8,346 nt of DNA, taken from Pseudomonadota bacterium (GTDB lineage Bacteria; Pseudomonadota; Alphaproteobacteria; Sphingomonadales; Sphingomonadaceae). Where the stretch lies: contig JAEWCW010000151.1 of assembly GCA_023390415.1 (NCBI GenBank), forward strand, positions 1 to 8,346, read 5' to 3'. The position numbers and the translations under genes were made by a program. Positions 4,400-8,346 of this stretch are shown piece by piece. The stretch's first letter is position 1. Each line of letters opens with the position of its first letter. Below the pieces are notes generated by a model. It was given only the letters and a program-made list of their open reading frames with translations. It did not search any database and was not told the origin of the DNA.

Positions 4400-5287
4400 T
4401 CACGCCCGGCGGCGACCGTCCTCGACATAATGGGGCTCGCCGCGTTCGCGCAGGGCCTCATAGTGGACGAGGGCCGGCTCCGGGCCGAACTGGGCCGGAC
4501 GGCCGCCGCGGAAGGCCCATTCGCCGCGGTCGCAATCCTGCGCGCGGACATAGCCGTTGATGTAGAAGCGCCTGAGGTGGCTGGAGCGGTTGACCCCGGA
4601 GCCATGGACCAGGAATGGGCTCCACAGAGCGAAGTCGCCGGGCTCGAGCTCGAGCTCGACGACGTCCGCCGGATCGAGGGAGACTGCGGCAAGCGCCGCA
4701 TCGTTCATCGCCGTTCCGAGCACCTGGCTGCTGCAATCCAGCGGGAGGGCGCCGCGGAGATGGCTGCGCGGGATGAAGCGCATGCCGCCGGATTCGGGGC
4801 CGTGCGGATCCATTGCCAGCCCGGTCTGGACATAGGAGGCGCCGAGATTGCGATAGGCGCTCTCGGGAAGCCGGAAGCGCGAATCCTGGTGCCAGGCGAA
4901 CTCGCCCGGCGCGTTCGGCGCCTTCCAGTGGATCTGGTTGATGATCTGCTTGAGGTCGCGCCCGATCAGCGGCTCGAGCAAGGCGAGGATGCGCGGATCG
5001 AGGCGGACCGCGTTGAGCTCCGGCCGGTGATAGGAGAACCATTGCGCCATCCGAACCCAGGGCGCGCCGCCCGGGCCGGGCTTGACGTCGTAGAAGAGGT
5101 TGCCATGGCGGAAGCTGCGGCCGTGGCCAGCGGCCTCGTCATGGACCTTGTCCGAAGCGGCGGCGATCGCGGCGATCTCGTCCGGCGCGAACAGCTTACG
5201 GACGATCGCATAGCCCTCGCGCCGATAGTGGGCGACATGATCGCCCGAGGACGCGCCACTCGACGCCTTGGACTGCCGGCCGTACAT
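4400..5287 (-). CDS. Phytanoyl-CoA dioxygenase (PhyH) family oxygenase
   Basis: A 295-aa non-haem Fe(II)/2-oxoglutarate oxygenase of the PhyH family, which couples decarboxylation of 2-oxoglutarate to hydroxylation of a substrate. The N-terminal helix HVAHYRREGYAIVRKLF (17-33) is typical. The iron triad is His133-x-Asp135 (in WHQD) and His228 (in VHGSGVNRS); Arg239, eleven residues after His228, is the likely 2-oxoglutarate anchor. GGMRFIPRSHLRG (167-179) is the usual strand before the distal His, so the site appears intact. Length is normal for the family. Bacterial members act on diverse small molecules such as lipids, ectoine or secondary metabolites, and nothing nearby identifies the substrate. 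GGGAGA (5298-5293) lies five bases before ATG. It is 112 nt from the DUF3140 gene and could have its own promoter. Confidence 0.92.
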   Translation of the reverse strand: MYGRQSKASSGASSGDHVAHYRREGYAIVRKLFAPDEIAAIAAASDKVHDEAAGHGRSFRHGNLFYDVKPGPGGAPWVRMAQWFSYHRPELNAVRLDPRILALLEPLIGRDLKQIINQIHWKAPNAPGEFAWHQDSRFRLPESAYRNLGASYVQTGLAMDPHGPESGGMRFIPRSHLRGALPLDCSSQVLGTAMNDAALAAVSLDPADVVELELEPGDFALWSPFLVHGSGVNRSSHLRRFYINGYVRAQDCDRGEWAFRGGRPAQFGPEPALVHYEALRERGEPHYVEDGRRRA

Positions 5288-5399
5288 GCCCGTCTCCCAA
5301 CTCGTGCCGACAGGGTATCCGGAGGCGGATGCGGTTGCGATACCTATGTTTTGTCAGCGCTGCCCAGATTTCGAATAGGGGCGGATGCTATGGGCCGGC

Positions 5400-5732
5400 C
5401 TAGGCGAGCGGATCGTGGCCCCAGTTCATAAGGGCGTAGCGCCAGCGGGAGGTGACGATGTTGGCGGGCTCCTGGGCTCGGTGGCGGCGGACGTAGCCGA
5501 TTGCCTTGCGCATCAGCCGGTAATCGTCGTCGGTAAGGGCGCCAGGCGCCATGCGCAGGATCGCGGCGAGCCGGCGGCCCGCCTGACGGCCGACCGACTC
5601 GGCCTCGCCGGGGCGGACGAAGCCGACCTTGCGGCTCTCGTCCGTCTCGAGCCAGGCCTCGAGCGCGTCCGCATCCATATTGCACTGCGCCGCGAACGCA
5701 GCTCGGATCCGCGCTTTGTCCTCGTCGGTCAT
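5400..5732 (-). CDS. DUF3140 domain-containing protein
   Basis: A 110-aa protein matching DUF3140 (PF11338) over its whole length. It has the opening TDEDKARIRAAFAAQCNM, LEAWLETDESRKVG (24-37), ESVGRQAGRRLAAILR (45-60), LTDDDYRLMRKAIGYVRRH (66-84) and the ending WRYALMNWGHDP (97-108) that marks the family. The function is unknown; the basic, helical make-up suggests nucleic acid or protein binding. It is cytoplasmic. It begins 15 nt after the lpdA stop, with only a weak GAGG that overlaps that stop codon, so it is probably the next gene of the pyruvate dehydrogenase transcript. A metabolic link to the complex is not implied by the family. The stop (TAG) is followed by GGCCGGCC, a palindrome too short to call a terminator. 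Confidence 0.9.
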   Translation of the reverse strand: MTDEDKARIRAAFAAQCNMDADALEAWLETDESRKVGFVRPGEAESVGRQAGRRLAAILRMAPGALTDDDYRLMRKAIGYVRRHRAQEPANIVTSRWRYALMNWGHDPLA

Positions 5733-5747
5733 GGGCGCAGGGGAACC

Positions 5748-7118
5748 TCAGTAATGCAGGGCCCGTCCGTAGGCGTCGAGGACGCTCTCGTGCATCATCT
5801 CGCTGAGCGTGGGGTGCGGGAAGACGGTGTGCATCAGTTGCTCTTCCGTCGTTTCGAGCTGGCGGGCGATGGCGTAGCCCTGGATGAGCTCGGTGACTTC
5901 GGCGCCGACCATGTGGGCGCCTAGTAGCTCGCCGGTCTGGGCGTCGAAGACGGTCTTTATGAAGCCCTCGGCCTCGCCGAGGGCGATCGCCTTGCCGTTG
6001 CCGATGAAGGGGAATTTGCCGACCTTGACCTCGTGGCCGGCCTCCTTGGCCTTGGCCTCGGTCAGGCCGACGCTGGCGACCTGAGGCCGCGAATAGGTGC
6101 AGCCTGGGATGTTCCAGGTCTCGAACGGGTGCGGCTTCTGGCCGGCGATCGCCTCGACGCAGACGATGCCCTCGTGGCTGGCCTTGTGGGCGAGCCAGGG
6201 AGGGCCGGTGACGTCGCCGATCGCGTAGATGCCCTCGACATTGGTGCGGCCATAGCCGTCGACGACGATATGGCCGCGATCCGTCTTCACGCCGAGCGCC
6301 TCGACGCCGATATTCTCGGTGTTCGGCACGATTCCGATGGCGACGATGGCGTGGCTATACTCCTCGACCGCGCCGCCCCTGAGGGTCGCCTTCACCCCCT
6401 TCGGGCCGCTCTCGAGCTTCTCGACGCCCGAGGAGGCGTGGATCTTCATGCCCTGCTTGGTGAGCGCCTTGTGCATGAAGGCGCTGACCTCCTCGTCCTC
6501 GACGGGGAGGATCCGGTCGAGCATCTCGACGATGGTGACCTCGGCGCCCATGTCCGAATAGAAGCTCGCGAACTCGACGCCGATCGCGCCGGAGCCGATG
6601 ACGAGAAGCTTGGTCGGCATGTCCTTCGGGACCATGGCGTGGCGGTAGGTCCAGATGCGCTCCCCGTCGGCCTTGGCGAAGGGCAGGTCGCGGGCGCGGG
6701 CGCCGGTGGCGACGATGATATGCTTGGCCTGCAATTCCTTGTCGCCGACCTGGAGCTTGCCCTTGCCCAGCAGCTTCCCCTCGCCTTCGACGACCGTCAC
6801 CTTGTTCTTCTTCATCAGCCCCTTGACGCCCATGTTGAGCTGGCCCGCGACCTTGCGGCTGCGGTCGACGATCTTGGCGAGGTCGAAGCCGGTCTTCTCG
6901 GCGCTGAGGCCGTAGGCGGAGGCGTGGGTGAGATAATGGTTGATCTCGGAGGTGCGGAGCAAAGCCTTGGTCGGGATGCAGCCCCAGTTGAGGCAGATGC
7001 CGCCAAGCTTCTCGCGCTCGACGATCGCCACCTTCAGGCCGAGCTGGCTTGCGCGGATCGCCGAGACGTAGCCGCCCGGGCCGGAGCCGAGGACGATGAG
7101 ATCATAGGTGTCAGGCAT
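5748..7118 (-). CDS. lpdA: Dihydrolipoyl dehydrogenase (E3)
   Basis: A complete 456-aa flavoprotein that reoxidises dihydrolipoamide on E2 and passes electrons through FAD and a disulfide to NAD+. The FAD dinucleotide motif is G11-x-G13-x-x-G16. The redox disulfide is Cys42/Cys47 in GGICLNWGCIPTK. The NAD motif is G175-x-G177-x-x-G180 with Glu198 at the end of the second strand, which favours NAD+ over NADP+. The second FAD contact is GDVTG (301-305), and the catalytic dyad from the partner subunit is His435/Glu440 in HTVFPHPTLSE. All key residues are present. It lies directly behind the E2 gene except for one small membrane gene, whose end overlaps its first 8 nt. That position points to the pyruvate dehydrogenase complex, although E3 can also serve other 2-oxoacid complexes and glycine cleavage. 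Confidence 0.98.
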   Translation of the reverse strand: MPDTYDLIVLGSGPGGYVSAIRASQLGLKVAIVEREKLGGICLNWGCIPTKALLRTSEINHYLTHASAYGLSAEKTGFDLAKIVDRSRKVAGQLNMGVKGLMKKNKVTVVEGEGKLLGKGKLQVGDKELQAKHIIVATGARARDLPFAKADGERIWTYRHAMVPKDMPTKLLVIGSGAIGVEFASFYSDMGAEVTIVEMLDRILPVEDEEVSAFMHKALTKQGMKIHASSGVEKLESGPKGVKATLRGGAVEEYSHAIVAIGIVPNTENIGVEALGVKTDRGHIVVDGYGRTNVEGIYAIGDVTGPPWLAHKASHEGIVCVEAIAGQKPHPFETWNIPGCTYSRPQVASVGLTEAKAKEAGHEVKVGKFPFIGNGKAIALGEAEGFIKTVFDAQTGELLGAHMVGAEVTELIQGYAIARQLETTEEQLMHTVFPHPTLSEMMHESVLDAYGRALHY

Positions 7119-7404
7119 ATATTAGTCCCGTCCATAAGCCGATGATTGCCAGGCAGCCGAAAGCACAAGCACGGCTTACCCACGCCCGAGCGCTGACCGC
7201 TGCGATGAATACGAGTGCGAGAGGAACCGCTGTGAGGAGCAGGACCAGTCCGACGCCCCGCAGCGCCTGCCCTGTCGTCATCACCCCAGGCATCATCGCG
7301 AATATGATGAGCGAGAACACCAGGCCGATCAGGAACTCTACGCTCCCCAGCCCCATCGCGACTGCCTGCGAAAGGCGCATGTCACGTGAGGCGCCCTCAG
7401 CCAC
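7111..7404 (-). CDS. Small three-helix membrane protein inside the pyruvate dehydrogenase operon
   Basis: A 97-aa hydrophobic protein with likely membrane helices at about residues 21-40, 50-72 and 78-96 and a short soluble N-terminus. I do not recognise a family. The start is taken as GTG at 7404, because GAGGG lies nine bases upstream on the minus strand. The next in-frame ATG (7380) has no Shine-Dalgarno and would remove eight residues. Its stop lies inside the first codons of lpdA (8-nt overlap), which implies translational coupling. Small unrelated membrane genes embedded between E2 and E3 genes are seen in alphaproteobacterial genomes, so this may be a neutral insertion. A role at the membrane for the complex cannot be excluded. 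Confidence 0.75.
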   Translation of the reverse strand: MAEGASRDMRLSQAVAMGLGSVEFLIGLVFSLIIFAMMPGVMTTGQALRGVGLVLLLTAVPLALVFIAAVSARAWVSRACAFGCLAIIGLWTGLIYA

Positions 7405-7423
7405 GGAGCGATCCCTCTAGCCG

Positions 7424-7442
7424 CTCTCCCTTGGCGGGAGAG
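7424..7442. repeat. Stem-loop between the E2 gene and the small membrane gene
   Basis: CTCTCCC (7424-7430) and GGGAGAG (7436-7442) form a perfect 7-bp stem with a 5-nt loop. On the transcribed minus strand it begins 7 nt after the E2 stop codon and ends about five bases before the GAGGG ribosome binding site of the next gene. No U-run follows, so it is unlikely to stop transcription; an mRNA-processing or stabilising stem is more likely. CTCTCCC...GGGAGAG elements are common dispersed intergenic repeats in alphaproteobacteria, and 11 bases of one arm (GGCGGGAGAGT) recur at 4345-4355. Confidence 0.55.
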
Positions 7443-7449
7443 TGGTGCA

Positions 7450-8346
7450 TTACGCGATCATCCCCAGCGGGCTTTCGACCAGGCGCTTGAAGGCCTGCAT
7501 CAGGCGGGCGCCGTCGGCGCCGTCGATGGCTCGATGGTCGAAGCTGCCGGTGGCGGACATGATGGTCGCGATCTGGAGGCTGTCGTCGATGACGTAGGGG
7601 CGCTTCTCGCCGGCGCCGATCGCCATGATCATCCCCTGCGGCGGGTTGATCACCGCATCGAACGCCTTGATCCCGAACATGCCCATGTTCGAGATCGAGG
7701 CGGTGCCGCCCTGATATTCGTGGGGCTGCAGCTTGCCTTCCTTGGCGCGGCCGGCGAGCTCGACCATCTCCTTGGAGATGGCGCTGAGGCTCTTGTTGCC
7801 GGCATCGACGATGATCGGGGTGATCAGGCCGTTCGGGATCGACACGGCGACCGAGATATCGGCGCGGCTGTACTTGATGAGATTGTCCGGGGTGAACGAG
7901 ACGTTGCACTCGGGCACCTCGGTCAGGGCAACCGCGAGCGCCTTGATCAGCATGTCGTTGACCGAGAGCTTCACGCCGCGCGCCTCGAGGCCCTTGTTGA
8001 GCTCGCCGCGGAGCTTGAGCAGAGCGTCGAGGCGGATGTCGACGGTGAGATAGATGTGCGGAATCGTCTGCTTGGCCTCGGTGAGGCGGCGGGCGATGGT
8101 CTTGCGCATGTTCGAGAGCTTGACCGACTCGTGCGGGATCTCGGTCTCGAACGGCGCGGCCGGAGCTGCGGGAGCGGCAGGCGCAGCAGCGACGGCGGGC
8201 GCTGCTGCCGGGGCCGGGGCCTTGGGCTTGCCGGCGGCGGAGTCGACATCGGCCTTGACGATCCGGCCGCCCGGGCCGGAGCCGGTCAGGCCGGAGAGAT
8301 CGATGCCCTGCTGCTCGGCGAGGCGGCGGGCGAGCGGGCTCGCCTT
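7450..8346 (-). CDS. pdhC: Pyruvate dehydrogenase E2 (dihydrolipoamide acetyltransferase), 5' end missing
   Basis: The window keeps the last 298 residues; the frame runs without a stop to the right edge, so the lipoyl domain or domains and the start lie outside. Fragment residues 2-34 are the peripheral-subunit binding domain that docks E1/E3 (SPLARRLAEQQGIDLSGL, then GSGPGGRIVKADV). Residues 36-65 are a flexible Ala/Pro/Lys linker. The catalytic domain starts near 72 (HESVKLSNMRKTIARRL) and carries the acyltransferase motif DHRAIDG with His271 and Asp275. NMGMFGIKAFDAVINPPQ (220-237) is typical of the pyruvate-type rather than the 2-oxoglutarate-type E2. It transfers the acetyl group from lipoamide to CoA and forms the core of the complex. 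An ATG at 8109 is an internal Met, not the start. The name aceF is used for the same gene elsewhere. Confidence 0.97.
   Translation of the reverse strand, partial: KASPLARRLAEQQGIDLSGLTGSGPGGRIVKADVDSAAGKPKAPAPAAAPAVAAAPAAPAAPAAPFETEIPHESVKLSNMRKTIARRLTEAKQTIPHIYLTVDIRLDALLKLRGELNKGLEARGVKLSVNDMLIKALAVALTEVPECNVSFTPDNLIKYSRADISVAVSIPNGLITPIIVDAGNKSLSAISKEMVELAGRAKEGKLQPHEYQGGTASISNMGMFGIKAFDAVINPPQGMIMAIGAGEKRPYVIDDSLQIATIMSATGSFDHRAIDGADGARLMQAFKRLVESPLGMIA

Noticed and set aside
3021..4430. A 469-codon open frame on the plus strand opposite the DUF2589 gene
   Set aside because: The low-complexity Arg/Asp/Leu-rich product is typical of antisense reading of GC-rich genes, and the minus strand encodes a clear DUF2589 protein.
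5288..5399. Possible promoter for the PhyH gene
   Set aside because: I found no -35 and -10 pair with acceptable spacing on the minus strand; only isolated partial matches such as CTGACA.
6033..7145. A 370-codon open frame on the plus strand opposite lpdA
   Set aside because: It is fully antisense to a complete dihydrolipoyl dehydrogenase with all catalytic residues; its own product is an Asp/Ala/Leu-rich string without motifs.

Overview
The window looks like a chromosomal segment of a GC-rich alphaproteobacterium, most likely of the Sphingomonas group. This is inferred from base composition, the pyruvate dehydrogenase gene style (E2 with an Ala/Pro linker, then lpdA) and a near-match to a CtrA-type box. 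No 16S or other decisive marker is present. I see no transposase, integrase, tRNA, rRNA or CRISPR array.

Layout, left to right. Positions 1-299 hold no convincing gene. They carry a good sigma70-like promoter pointing left out of the window (114-142) and three short inverted repeats. A rightward pair follows: a 72-aa zinc-ribbon protein (300-518) and a 222-aa two-helix membrane protein with a possible PH-like domain (583-1251). The latter converges on a 62-aa membrane protein (1259-1447, minus). A single-domain cupin (1543-1944, plus) then converges on a long leftward series. Both convergent junctions contain an inverted repeat spanning the two stop codons.

Everything from 1949 to the right end is on the minus strand. 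Read in the direction of transcription it starts with the 3' part of the pyruvate dehydrogenase E2 gene (cut by the right edge). Next come a 97-aa membrane protein that overlaps the start of dihydrolipoyl dehydrogenase, lpdA itself, and a DUF3140 protein 15 nt later. A phytanoyl-CoA dioxygenase-family (PhyH) gene follows after 112 nt. After a further 104 nt comes a compact four-gene cluster: a DUF2589 protein, a 72-aa unknown, a second diverged DUF2589-like protein with a proline-rich insert, and an 82-aa zinc-ribbon protein. The last three genes overlap one another and the first is only 4 nt from the second, so the four are probably co-transcribed and translationally coupled.

The E2 and E3 genes supply two subunits of the complex that turns pyruvate into acetyl-CoA; the PhyH gene is a separate non-haem iron oxygenase of unknown substrate. 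The DUF2589 cluster is the least understood part. Its two large proteins share the same domain order, which suggests an ancient duplication and possibly a hetero-oligomer. I cannot assign it a function from sequence.
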